A stretch of DNA of 64,000 bases, from the NCBI RefSeq assembly GCF_028764065.1, contig NZ_JACOFN010000002.1, forward strand, positions 90,017 through 154,016, given 5' to 3'. The notes under the pieces were generated by a model. That model was not told where the DNA came from. It did not search any database and saw only the letters and a list, made by a program, of their open reading frames with translations. The DNA comes from Fructobacillus sp. CRL 2054 (GTDB lineage: Bacteria > Bacillota > Bacilli > Lactobacillales > Lactobacillaceae). Positions 36,736 to 45,261 of this stretch are shown one piece after another. Numbering within the stretch: position 1 is the first letter of the stretch; each line of letters begins with the position of its first letter. Both the position numbers and the translations under genes were made by a program.

Positions 36736-37776
36736 ATGAAGGCTCTTGTTTATCGTGAACCGCAGGAAATGATTGTGGCTGATGTTGATTTACCAAGAAT
36801 TCAAGAAGAGACCGATGCAATCGTTCGAATGGTGAAAACAACCATTTGCGGAACGGATTTGCATATCTTAAATGGTGACACACCGGAAGTAGAGGCTGAT
36901 ACTGTTCTTGGCCATGAGGGAATTGGTGTGGTTGAGAAGATTGGTTCGGCTGTTTCCAACTTCCGTGTTGGTGACCGAGTCATTATTTCCTGTGTGACGG
37001 CTTGTGGGCACTGTACTTATTGTCAGGAAGGAATGTATGCCCATTGTGAAAACGGGGGGTGGATTCTAGGACATGAGATTGATGGAACGCAGTCAGAATT
37101 TGTTCGAATCCCCCAGGCTGACCATTCTCTCTACCTTATTCCAGAGGGAATGTCGGACGATGCAGCGGTTATGATGTCTGACATTTTCCCGACCGGATTT
37201 GAAATCGGTGTTTTAAATGGACGAGTAAAGAAGGGGGATACTGTTGCGATTATTGGTGCTGGGCCAATTGGAATGGCAACCTTACTGACTGCTCAATTCT
37301 ATTCACCTGCCAAAGTCATTATGGTTGATCTTGATGACTACCGTTTAGGAATTGCTCGGGACTTTGGTGCAACGGATACGATTAATGCCGGTGATATGGA
37401 GACGGCGATTGAGAAAATTTATCAGTTAACGAATGGTAAGGGAGTTGACGTTGCCATTGAGGCGGCAGGATTCCCGGCAACCTTTGATTTCTGTCAAAAA
37501 ATTTTAGCAGTAGGTGGGCATTTGGCTAATGAAGGGGTGCACGGTCGACCTGTCCAATTTGATTTGGATAAGCTATGGATTAAAAACGTGACGGTTACGA
37601 CGGGATTGGTATCGACGAATTCAACGTCCCGTTTGATTGAAGCCGTTGAAAAACAAGAACTTTTCCCTGAACGCTTGGTAACCCACCATTTTGATTTCAC
37701 AGAGATTAAGAAGGCCTATCAGATTTTTGAGAACGCGAGTGACAGTCAGGCGATAAAAGTCATCCTGAGTTTTTAA
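36736..37776 (+). CDS. Zinc-dependent alcohol dehydrogenase (MDR superfamily)
   Basis: A 346-residue medium-chain oxidoreductase. It has the catalytic-zinc residues (Cys38 in TICGTDLH, GHEGIGVV) and a structural-zinc loop with the cysteines of CGHCTYCQEGMYAHC. The Rossmann motif is IIGAGPIGMATLL, and an acidic residue after it (VDLDD) suggests NAD rather than NADP. It probably reduces a short-chain aldehyde or ketone; the substrate is unknown. It is monocistronic and has AAAGGTGG upstream. Confidence 0.92.
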   Translation: MKALVYREPQEMIVADVDLPRIQEETDAIVRMVKTTICGTDLHILNGDTPEVEADTVLGHEGIGVVEKIGSAVSNFRVGDRVIISCVTACGHCTYCQEGMYAHCENGGWILGHEIDGTQSEFVRIPQADHSLYLIPEGMSDDAAVMMSDIFPTGFEIGVLNGRVKKGDTVAIIGAGPIGMATLLTAQFYSPAKVIMVDLDDYRLGIARDFGATDTINAGDMETAIEKIYQLTNGKGVDVAIEAAGFPATFDFCQKILAVGGHLANEGVHGRPVQFDLDKLWIKNVTVTTGLVSTNSTSRLIEAVEKQELFPERLVTHHFDFTEIKKAYQIFENASDSQAIKVILSF

Positions 37777-37806
37777 TGGATTGACTAGCTCGATTTAAAT
37801 AAGTAA

Positions 37807-37845
37807 AAAAGAACCGCGAGTTTTTGGACTCACGGTTCTTTTTCT
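37807..37845. terminator. Terminator between adh and the broken deacylase gene
   Basis: AAAAGAACCGCGAGT pairs with ACTCACGGTTCTTTTT apart from one mismatch; A and T runs on both sides allow bidirectional use. Confidence 0.88.
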
Positions 37846-37854
37846 TTGAATTAA

Positions 37855-38344
37855 TTATTCTGAAACGAGTTGATAGGGGTGCTTTAAGGCAATGAGTATC
37901 TTGGTAAAGTCTAGCCAACTCATCACGACTGTTGCTTCGTTTTGATTGGGGTGTACCGCAATTACACCTGCATCAACAATGTTTTGATCCACAATCACTT
38001 GGACTATTCCGTGTACATCGTGCATTAAAGCGAGGGGAGTAACCGTTCCTGGTTGAACGCCAAGTAATTCTTCGAGGTCATCGTTGGAGGCAAAGCGTAG
38101 CTGGCTCTTCGATGTTCCTAGCTCGTGGGCTAATTTACTAAAGTCAACGCGCTTGTTCGCTTGTCATATAGAGATAGTATTGATTATCTCGTTTCGTTTT
38201 TAATAGAAGGTTTTTCATTCGAGGAAGGTCTTTTGGTGCGCCTTCATCAGACAAGTGGTGGAGTGCGGCGTGTCGAACAAGCTGGTATTGAATGTGCAGC
38301 CGGTCCAATAATTGAATCGCTTCGTTTTCGCTTGCTTGTGTCAT
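37855..38344 (-). pseudogene. ProX/YbaK-type aminoacyl-tRNA deacylase, frameshifted
   Basis: Intact homologues hydrolyse mischarged tRNA, for example Ala-tRNA(Pro). The first 66 codons (38344 to about 38147) read through KNLLLKTKRDNQYYLYMTS and then hit TGA. The rest of the family sequence continues in another frame to a TAA at 37855: KRVDFSKLAHELG, LRFASNDDLEELLGVQPG, TPLALMHD and AVHPNQNEATV. The full length would be about 163-166 residues, normal for the family. The break lies at two near-identical 8-base units (ACAAGCGA, ACAAGCGC); a third copy would restore the frame. The start has AAGGAGGA. The frameshift may be real or a sequencing error. Confidence 0.88.
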
Positions 38345-38442
38345 AAGTCCTCCTTTTCCTTAATATCTATTATACAAGGGAATGGATAAAATATCAGGAG
38401 TAAGACCTATCTTTCAATTCGGTTAAAAAGTCTGGAAAGTCC

Positions 38443-38471
38443 TTAACGGTGGGACTTATATCTGTTAAAAT
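38443..38471 (+). promoter_or_regulatory. Promoter of the DUF1361 gene
   Basis: TTAACG (38443-38448), a 17-base spacer and TAAAAT (38466-38471) with an extended -10 TG. Confidence 0.55.
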
Positions 38472-38536
38472 AGTAGGAGTTGTATACCGTTTAAATTGAC
38501 AAAGAGACATGACTTTAATAGCTAAAGGGTAAGCGA

Positions 38537-39202
38537 ATGTTTAAGAAAAATACTAACAATATGATAATGGTTCACCTTGTTGTACTGGCATTCATTGCTT
38601 TTGTCTACTTGACGCCAACCCACTTTGATTTCTTGATGTGGAATGTTTTCTTAGCTTTGCTGCCATTGGATTTCGCGCTATTGGCCTTAGCATCACGGTT
38701 GAAGATATCACAGATTATTTTTTCTGGGCTCTGGTTGTTGTTCTTCCCGAACACCATGTACATGATTACGGATTTTATTCACTTGCAATACATCTCAACG
38801 GCACTGGATGTTCGTTACCAGTACTTTAACTACTCAGTCTTGGCTGCTGGTATCTTCGTTGGTGTTTACCTTGGAATTCTTTCATTAGAAATCATGATGC
38901 GGATTTACCTTCGCAATCGAACGGGCTGGTCAGTGTTGATTACTCTGGGAATTGTTTCCTGGTTGTCATCCTTTGGGATTTACCTAGGCCGTTTCTTACG
39001 TTTAAACTCTTGGGACGTCTTTACGAACTTTGACGTGGTAATTGCCAATGTGCAAAGCTCAGTTTCGAAACACATGTTTGCCTTCGTTGGGCTCTTTGCT
39101 TTAGCACAGTTTGCTATCTTAATTGCCTACCATTACGGTGGCCGAATCCTATCTTCATTGGATTTCGAAGAAAAGATTGAAAGTAGCGAAAAAAATCAAT
39201 AA
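38537..39202 (+). CDS. DUF1361 family integral membrane protein
   Basis: A 221-residue protein with about seven hydrophobic segments. The family pattern LWLLFFPNTMYMITDFIHL and YLGRFLRLNSWDVF near the C-terminal third identify DUF1361. Its function is unknown. AAAGGGTAAG precedes the ATG. It ends five bases before the infC promoter. Confidence 0.85.
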   Translation: MFKKNTNNMIMVHLVVLAFIAFVYLTPTHFDFLMWNVFLALLPLDFALLALASRLKISQIIFSGLWLLFFPNTMYMITDFIHLQYISTALDVRYQYFNYSVLAAGIFVGVYLGILSLEIMMRIYLRNRTGWSVLITLGIVSWLSSFGIYLGRFLRLNSWDVFTNFDVVIANVQSSVSKHMFAFVGLFALAQFAILIAYHYGGRILSSLDFEEKIESSEKNQ

Positions 39203-39207
39203 ATTCG

Positions 39208-39236
39208 TTGACAGTGGGTGTTCTATCGTCTATACT
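39208..39236 (+). promoter_or_regulatory. Promoter of infC-rpmI-rplT
   Basis: A perfect TTGACA (39208-39213), 17-base spacer and TATACT (39231-39236). Confidence 0.88.
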
Positions 39237-39242
39237 TAATGA

Positions 39243-39362
39243 CGTTGAACAAGTAGAAGCACCCGCTTCTCGCCTCGTGACTCGCGTTGCCAGGCAGATA
39301 CACGTTGCACTTAATTGTGCAGTAAGGTAAAGTGGGTGAACTTCGGTTCACTCACTTTTTTC
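39243..39362 (+). ncRNA. L20-type leader of the infC operon with attenuator terminator
   Basis: The untranslated leader contains the block GAAGCACCCGCTTCTCGCC and downstream paired segments that resemble the Firmicutes L20 leader, which mimics the L20 site on 23S rRNA. It ends in a terminator, GTGGGTGAAC-TTCG-GTTCACTCAC plus T run (39332-39361), before infC. By family knowledge, excess L20 would favour termination. I did not fold it computationally. Confidence 0.75.
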
Positions 39363-39401
39363 TTCGTTGTTCACGCAAAAATATTTTGGAGGTATCGAGC
39401 C

Positions 39402-39920
39402 ATAGCACGTCAACCAAGACAAGTTGATCTAGTCAACGATAATATCCGTGCAAGTCGGGTTTTACTAATTCACGATGGTAAGCAAGAGGAAATGTCAACG
39501 CGCGAAGCACAACAGCTCGCCGATGATAAGGGCCAAGATTTGGTTCTGGTTCAGGCAAACGCCCAACCACCTGTTGCTAAAATTATGGATTGGGGTAAAG
39601 CGAAGTTCGAAGCGCAAAAGCGCCAGAAGGAACAACGCAAGAACCAAAAGATTGTTCAGGTTAAGGAAGTTCGTATGTCGCCAGTTATTGATTCTGGAGA
39701 CTTCGAAACTCGTAAGAAAGCAGCCATCAAGTTCCTTGAAAAAGGTAACAAGGTGAAGTTGAACTTACGTTTCCGTGGCCGAATGATTACCCACCAAGAT
39801 ATTGGACGGGAAGTCTTAGAACGGATGGCCAACGAATTGGACGACATTGCCAAGGTTGAGCAACGTGCTAAGATGGACGGTCGGCAAATGTTTTTGGTTT
39901 TGGCTCCTAAAAAGGGCTAA
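39402..39920 (+). CDS. infC: Translation initiation factor IF-3, AUA start codon
   Basis: IF-3 (172 residues) checks the start codon and keeps 30S subunits free. The N-domain has [13 protein letters not shown], and the C-domain has [19 protein letters not shown] and [12 protein letters not shown]. No ATG, GTG or TTG lies at a suitable place. GGAGGT (39389-39394) is followed seven bases later by ATA GCA CGT CAA, giving the usual N-terminus, so ATA at 39402 is the likely start. Such rare starts allow IF-3 to repress its own translation. The next in-frame ATG is 30 codons later, inside the N-domain. Confidence 0.92.
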   Translation: MARQPRQVDLVNDNIRASRVLLIHDGKQEEMSTREAQQLADDKGQDLVLVQANAQPPVAKIMDWGKAKFEAQKRQKEQRKNQKIVQVKEVRMSPVIDSGDFETRKKAAIKFLEKGNKVKLNLRFRGRMITHQDIGREVLERMANELDDIAKVEQRAKMDGRQMFLVLAPKKG

Positions 39921-39969
39921 GCCAAGCAAACCGACTTTGATACTTGAAAAACGATAGGAGAATGGACAC

Positions 39970-40167
39970 ATGCCCAAGATGAAGACTCACCGCGCTGCTG
40001 CGAAGCGCTTCAAGAAGACTGCAAAGGGTGGCTTCAAGTCAGCCTCAGCTTACACGTCACACCGTTTCCACGGTAAGACTAAGAAGCAACGTCGTCAATT
40101 GCGTGGAACACGCATGATGAACAAGACAACAATCAAGAAGTACGCAAAGATGTTGTCAACCCTTTAA
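39970..40167 (+). CDS. rpmI: 50S ribosomal protein L35
   Basis: A 65-residue basic large-subunit protein starting [18 protein letters not shown] and ending KYAKMLSTL. It lies between infC and rplT in the conserved order, with AGGAGAA upstream. Confidence 0.96.
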   Translation: MPKMKTHRAAAKRFKKTAKGGFKSASAYTSHRFHGKTKKQRRQLRGTRMMNKTTIKKYAKMLSTL

Positions 40168-40211
40168 TTTCAGGGTGTCTATAAGTTACTAATATTTAGG
40201 AGGATTTTCCC

Positions 40212-40631
40212 ATGCGAGTTAAGGGTGGAACAGTTTCACGCGCACGTCGTAAGAAGTTTATTAAGTTGGCCAAGGGTTACCGTGGACAACGCCGTATCAA
40301 CTATAAGGTTGCCAAGCAACAAGTTTACAAGTCATACTTGTACGCTTACCGCGATCGTAAGAACCGCAAGCGTGACTTCCGTAAGTTGTGGATTGCTCGT
40401 ATCAACGCAGCAGCCCGCATGAACGGTATGTCATACTCAAAGTTGATGCACGGTTTGACTTTGGCAGGTGTTCAATTGAACCGTAAGATGTTGGCTGACT
40501 TGGCCGTATCTGACTTTGACACTTTCTCAAAGATTGCTGAACAAGCAAAGGCCGCTTTGGCATCAGAAAACATCTTGGTTAAGGAACGCACTGCTGCAAC
40601 TACTGACAAGACTGTTAAGGTTTCTCGTTAA
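40212..40631 (+). CDS. rplT: 50S ribosomal protein L20 with C-terminal extension
   Basis: An early-assembly 23S rRNA-binding protein that also represses its own operon. The N-terminal tail [20 protein letters not shown] and the globular part are typical. The protein is 139 residues against the usual 117-120; the extra 20 or so residues, after AKAALAS, are polar with many Thr and Lys. AGGAGG precedes the ATG. It is the last gene of the operon. Confidence 0.95.
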   Translation: MRVKGGTVSRARRKKFIKLAKGYRGQRRINYKVAKQQVYKSYLYAYRDRKNRKRDFRKLWIARINAAARMNGMSYSKLMHGLTLAGVQLNRKMLADLAVSDFDTFSKIAEQAKAALASENILVKERTAATTDKTVKVSR

Positions 40632-40641
40632 TCTTACTTTT

Positions 40642-40668
40642 AAACCAGCTTTCGGGCTGGTTTTTTTG
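40642..40668 (+). terminator. Rho-independent terminator after rplT
   Basis: AAACCAGC pairs with GCTGGTTT around TTTCGG, with a seven-base T run. Confidence 0.92.
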
Positions 40669-40831
40669 TGCTCTTTTTTAGTAAAGTCGGGTGGCTTTTA
40701 ATTGGTAAATAGAATGTTTCGTCGAAGATTTGATAAATATGATAAAATAGATGTAATTGAAATCGAGACAAGAGTTTGATTCTCACGGTTGAACTCAAGT
40801 ATTAAATTGACAAAACTCTAAAGGAAACATT

Positions 40832-42658
40832 ATGACTGATTTGAATATTTTGCCCCTTGGGGGTGTCCGCGAAAATGGGAAGAACATGTACGCGGTTTCC
40901 GTTAACGATGAAATTTTCATTCTTGACGCTGGTTTAAAGTACCCAGATACTGAACAGTTAGGAATTGACGTGGTCATTCCTGATTTTGAATACCTATTAA
41001 AGAATCAAGATAAGATTGCGGGAATTTTCTTGTCTCACGGTCACTCAGATGCCATCGGGGCATTACCTTACTTGTTACAGCAAATTCAGGCGCCAATCTT
41101 TGGTTCAGAATTGACCATTGAATTGGCTAAGATTGCCATTAACGACGAAAAGGCCATTAAAAACTTTGACGACTTTCACGTTGTGAACGAAAAGACTGAA
41201 ATTGACTTTGGCGATGTGAAGGTTTCATTCTTCAATACAACCCACACGATTCCTGAAGCACTTGGAATTGTTTTGACTGTTGATGAAGGACAGATTGTTT
41301 ATTCTGGTCACTTTAAGTTTGATCAGACTGTTGAGGCTGCCTACCAGACGAACTACCAACGTTTGGCTGAAATCGGTCAAAAGCCGGTTTTGGCTTTGTT
41401 GGCTGATGCAGCGGGTACGGAAGAAAGCATCAAAACACCTGCTTCAGAGCGTCAGATTCATTCTTATATTCAAGAAGCTTTTGAAGAAGCAAAGGGTAAA
41501 CGCATTATCGTTGCTGCTGTTGCTTCAAATATTCAGCGTGTGCAACAGGTGATTGATGCGACGGCTAAGACAAAGCGTCGCTTAGTGATTACTGGTCATG
41601 ATGCCGACAAGATTGTGAAGACGGCTTTGGATTTGAAGCTGATTAACTTACCAAAGCCAAAGAGCGAGCTATTCGCTTCAGTGAAGGAATTGGACGACAT
41701 GCCTGATTCACAAACAGTTGTTTTAGAAACTGGTAAGCTGGGCGAACCAGTAAAGGCTTTGCACAAGATGGCTAAGGGTGAAGACCCAGTTGTTAACATT
41801 GGTTCAAACGACTTTGTCTTCATTACAACGAATCCTTCCTTCGCGGTTGAATCTTACGTCGCTCAGACACGTAACATGCTCTTTAAGAAGGGGGCCAACG
41901 TTAAGCAAATCTCAACTGACCTTCGTTCATCAGGACACGGATCAAAGAGTGATTTGCAATTGCTGATGAACTTCTTCAAGCCAGAAGTTCTCCTTCCAGT
42001 TTCAGCTGAATTCCGTGTGATGGTTTCTGCTAAGCAAGCCGCCGAAGAAGTTGGCATGGCAGAAGACAAAATCATCATGGCCAAGCGTGGTGATGTGATC
42101 GCTTACGACGGTCAGACTTTTGAAAAGGCAGATGCGGTACAGGTTGCTGAAACGATGATTGATGGTGACTCATTGAAGGATATCGGAAACGTTGTTCTTC
42201 GTGACCGTCGTATTCTTTCAGAAGACGGGGTCTTCGTAACGGTTGTGACAATTGACCGTAAGAAACGTAAGGTCGTTTCGAAGCCAAAGATGACTTCACG
42301 TGGATTCGTTTACGTGAAGGCTAACCGTGACCTAATGAAGGAAGCGGGTAAGTTGACAATTGAATCAATTGAAGATTACTTGAAGAATGCCAAAGCCTTT
42401 GATTGGAACGAATTGAAGAATGGGGTTCGTGAGAAATTGTCACGTTTCTTGTTTAACGAAACTCGTCGTCGTCCAATGGTGATGCCAGTGGTAATGGAAG
42501 TCAACCAAAACCGCCGACCACACCATAAGGGTGAACCTGAGAAAAAGGGTAACAAGAATCATAATAAAAAGGGCCAAAAGCAACAGGGCAAAAATAAGAA
42601 GTCCAAGGGTCAAGTAAAGAAGCAAGAACAGGGTAAGCAGAATCAAACTGCTGAATAA
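40832..42658 (+). CDS. rnjB: Ribonuclease J, J2-like paralogue
   Basis: A metallo-beta-lactamase/beta-CASP RNase of 608 residues acting in mRNA decay and rRNA maturation. It opens NILPLGGVRENGKNMYAV. The metal-binding motif, HGHEDHIG in active RNase J1, reads HGHSDAIG here, with loss of a metal-ligand His; the same kind of change marks Bacillus RNase J2, which is nearly inactive alone and pairs with J1. The C-terminal 50 residues are a Lys/Gln/Asn-rich tail that could contact RNA. A J1 gene is not in this window. AAAGGAAAC precedes the ATG. Confidence 0.9.
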   Translation: MTDLNILPLGGVRENGKNMYAVSVNDEIFILDAGLKYPDTEQLGIDVVIPDFEYLLKNQDKIAGIFLSHGHSDAIGALPYLLQQIQAPIFGSELTIELAKIAINDEKAIKNFDDFHVVNEKTEIDFGDVKVSFFNTTHTIPEALGIVLTVDEGQIVYSGHFKFDQTVEAAYQTNYQRLAEIGQKPVLALLADAAGTEESIKTPASERQIHSYIQEAFEEAKGKRIIVAAVASNIQRVQQVIDATAKTKRRLVITGHDADKIVKTALDLKLINLPKPKSELFASVKELDDMPDSQTVVLETGKLGEPVKALHKMAKGEDPVVNIGSNDFVFITTNPSFAVESYVAQTRNMLFKKGANVKQISTDLRSSGHGSKSDLQLLMNFFKPEVLLPVSAEFRVMVSAKQAAEEVGMAEDKIIMAKRGDVIAYDGQTFEKADAVQVAETMIDGDSLKDIGNVVLRDRRILSEDGVFVTVVTIDRKKRKVVSKPKMTSRGFVYVKANRDLMKEAGKLTIESIEDYLKNAKAFDWNELKNGVREKLSRFLFNETRRRPMVMPVVMEVNQNRRPHHKGEPEKKGNKNHNKKGQKQQGKNKKSKGQVKKQEQGKQNQTAE

Positions 42659-42663
42659 GTTCT

Positions 42664-42692
42664 AAAAAAGAGACCTTCACGGGTCTCTTTTG
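42664..42692 (+). terminator. Rho-independent terminator after rnjB
   Basis: AAAAGAGACC pairs with GGTCTCTTTT around TTCACG. Confidence 0.88.
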
Positions 42693-42742
42693 TTCTATTT
42701 TAAAGGGAACGTTTGTGCGAAAGGATACGACTGTAAAGAGCT

Positions 42743-43660
42743 ATGACGATAGACATCAACCAGCTTAAGGAAGAAGGACTAGAGGCATTTGCTAACCAAA
42801 ATTATCAGCAGGCAATCAGTTTGTTGAATGAGGTTTATGAGAATGAACGGACCTTTACAAATAACCAACTCTTTGCAAAAGCACTAAAGGAAAACGGTCA
42901 AATCGATTCGGCTTTGACGATTGCCCAGGAATACGTTGGTGAGTATTTGGGGAAAAAGGAAGATTATCAATTTTACTTTGACCTTTGCTTAGCTGCGGGT
43001 TATTTCATTATGGCCCGGCGGATGGCGATGGAATCGATTTTTACGGAAGACCGTGATGAAAGGCTTCTTCAGATTCACGAGGCGGAAGAATTAGCCTGGG
43101 AAGAAAGAGCGGCGGACATTCAAAAAACGCACCGTCAATTTAAACATTTGGCAGGTTATGATGTATTAACGCAACAGCAAATTTACCAAGATGCTCAAAC
43201 ACTGCCGGTTGAAGAATTCGTAGATGCAGCAAACACCGTCTTGCTTGATCCGGATTGTATGCCGATTATTCGGGTGTCAATTCTTACTGATATCCAATGT
43301 TTAGAACTTCATCGTAAAGTGAAATACCTCTACATTGATGGAAAAGAGTACACGACCATTCTCTGTGAGCAACCCAAGCCGCTCCGTGACGATGTTTACT
43401 TTGAGGCCCGTGACTACTTATCGGAAACTGTTGGTCAAGAAGATCCAGTTGCTAATCAAATGTTGCAGGAACAATTACGCTTAGAAATGAACGTTCTTTT
43501 CCCTCAATTGGAACGAGTGACTGACCCAATTGCATGGATTCAAGCGGACATTGCCATGATTAATGGTCAGCGTATCTTGAATGCCCATCGTGAATCAGTT
43601 GAACAAGCGGCTATTCATGACTTTACCCATCGTTTACTGTCAGAGATGGGCGCGCTGTAA
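42743..43660 (+). CDS. TPR-repeat protein of unknown function
   Basis: A 305-residue, acidic, all-helical cytoplasmic protein. The first 110 residues look like tetratricopeptide repeats (for example GLEAFANQNYQQAISLLNEV and KALKENGQIDSALTIAQEYV). The C-terminal part, with IIRVSILTDIQCLELHRKVK, is similar to TPR proteins annotated near tuf in other lactic acid bacteria, but the role is unknown; a scaffold is likely. The ribosome binding site is weak (AAAGAG). Confidence 0.75.
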   Translation: MTIDINQLKEEGLEAFANQNYQQAISLLNEVYENERTFTNNQLFAKALKENGQIDSALTIAQEYVGEYLGKKEDYQFYFDLCLAAGYFIMARRMAMESIFTEDRDERLLQIHEAEELAWEERAADIQKTHRQFKHLAGYDVLTQQQIYQDAQTLPVEEFVDAANTVLLDPDCMPIIRVSILTDIQCLELHRKVKYLYIDGKEYTTILCEQPKPLRDDVYFEARDYLSETVGQEDPVANQMLQEQLRLEMNVLFPQLERVTDPIAWIQADIAMINGQRILNAHRESVEQAAIHDFTHRLLSEMGAL

Positions 43661-43732
43661 AGCATTTTATAGCAGTGATGTTTTAGGTAAAGAGTACTTG
43701 AATTCTTCATAGGTCTTTTCGTTTAAAAAGTG

Positions 43733-43761
43733 TTTACAAAAAATTAAGAAGTTAGTATAAT
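43733..43761 (+). promoter_or_regulatory. Promoter of tuf
   Basis: TTTACA (43733-43738), a 17-base AT-rich spacer and a perfect TATAAT (43756-43761). Confidence 0.85.
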
Positions 43762-43841
43762 TGAATTCGGCTTATGAGCCAGAAAAACGTTCGGAACGGT
43801 TGTTTTTATCGTTCAAGCGTTGTAAAATATAAACATACGAT

Positions 43842-43862
43842 TTTCTTGGGTCAATCCCAAGA
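43842..43862 (+). other. Leader hairpin before the tuf ribosome binding site
   Basis: TTCTTGGG and CCCAAGAA form a perfect eight-pair stem with loop TCAAT, ending about 12 bases before GGAGG. There is no T run. A second imperfect pairing (AACGTTC with GGAACGGTT, about 43784-43800) is followed by GTTTTTA and could be an attenuator. Confidence 0.5.
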
Positions 43863-43886
43863 AATAAAATTTTGGAGGAAACTACA

Positions 43887-45074
<1,188 letters not shown>

Positions 45075-45086
45075 TTCATTAGTTTT

Positions 45087-45117
45087 CAAAAAAGTCTGCT
45101 AACGCAGGCTTTTTTCT
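45087..45117 (+). terminator. Rho-independent terminator after tuf
   Basis: AAAAAAGTCTGC pairs with GCAGGCTTTTTT around TAAC. Confidence 0.92.
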
Positions 45118-45174
45118 TTTGCACTTTTTTAAATTACGATTTAATTACAATTGGTTTTTAATCGACTTTAATGT

Positions 45175-45202
45175 TTGTTATCTGTAACAGAAGTAGTACA
45201 AT
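45175..45202 (+). promoter_or_regulatory. Promoter of the first adhesin gene
   Basis: TTGTTA (45175-45180) and TACAAT (45197-45202) are 16 bases apart. Confidence 0.55.
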
Positions 45203-45261
45203 GGGTAACGTATTTGAAATATTCAATAATAAGTAATTTATATAGGGTTGGAGAGTTTTTT

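Noticed and set aside
38161..38346. Plus-strand frame opposite the broken deacylase gene
   Set aside because: It has no ribosome binding site or family features and mirrors the minus-strand ProX coding sequence.
39315..39401. TTG start for infC at 39315
   Set aside because: It lies inside the leader and its terminator hairpin and adds 29 residues foreign to IF-3.
40804..40809. TTGACA just before rnjB as a -35 box
   Set aside because: The ATG follows within 25 bases and no -10 element fits; it is probably chance.
45175..45261. Upstream extension of the first adhesin to 45175
   Set aside because: It would put 29 residues before a clear signal peptide and would cover the promoter; the start at 45262 has a good ribosome binding site.
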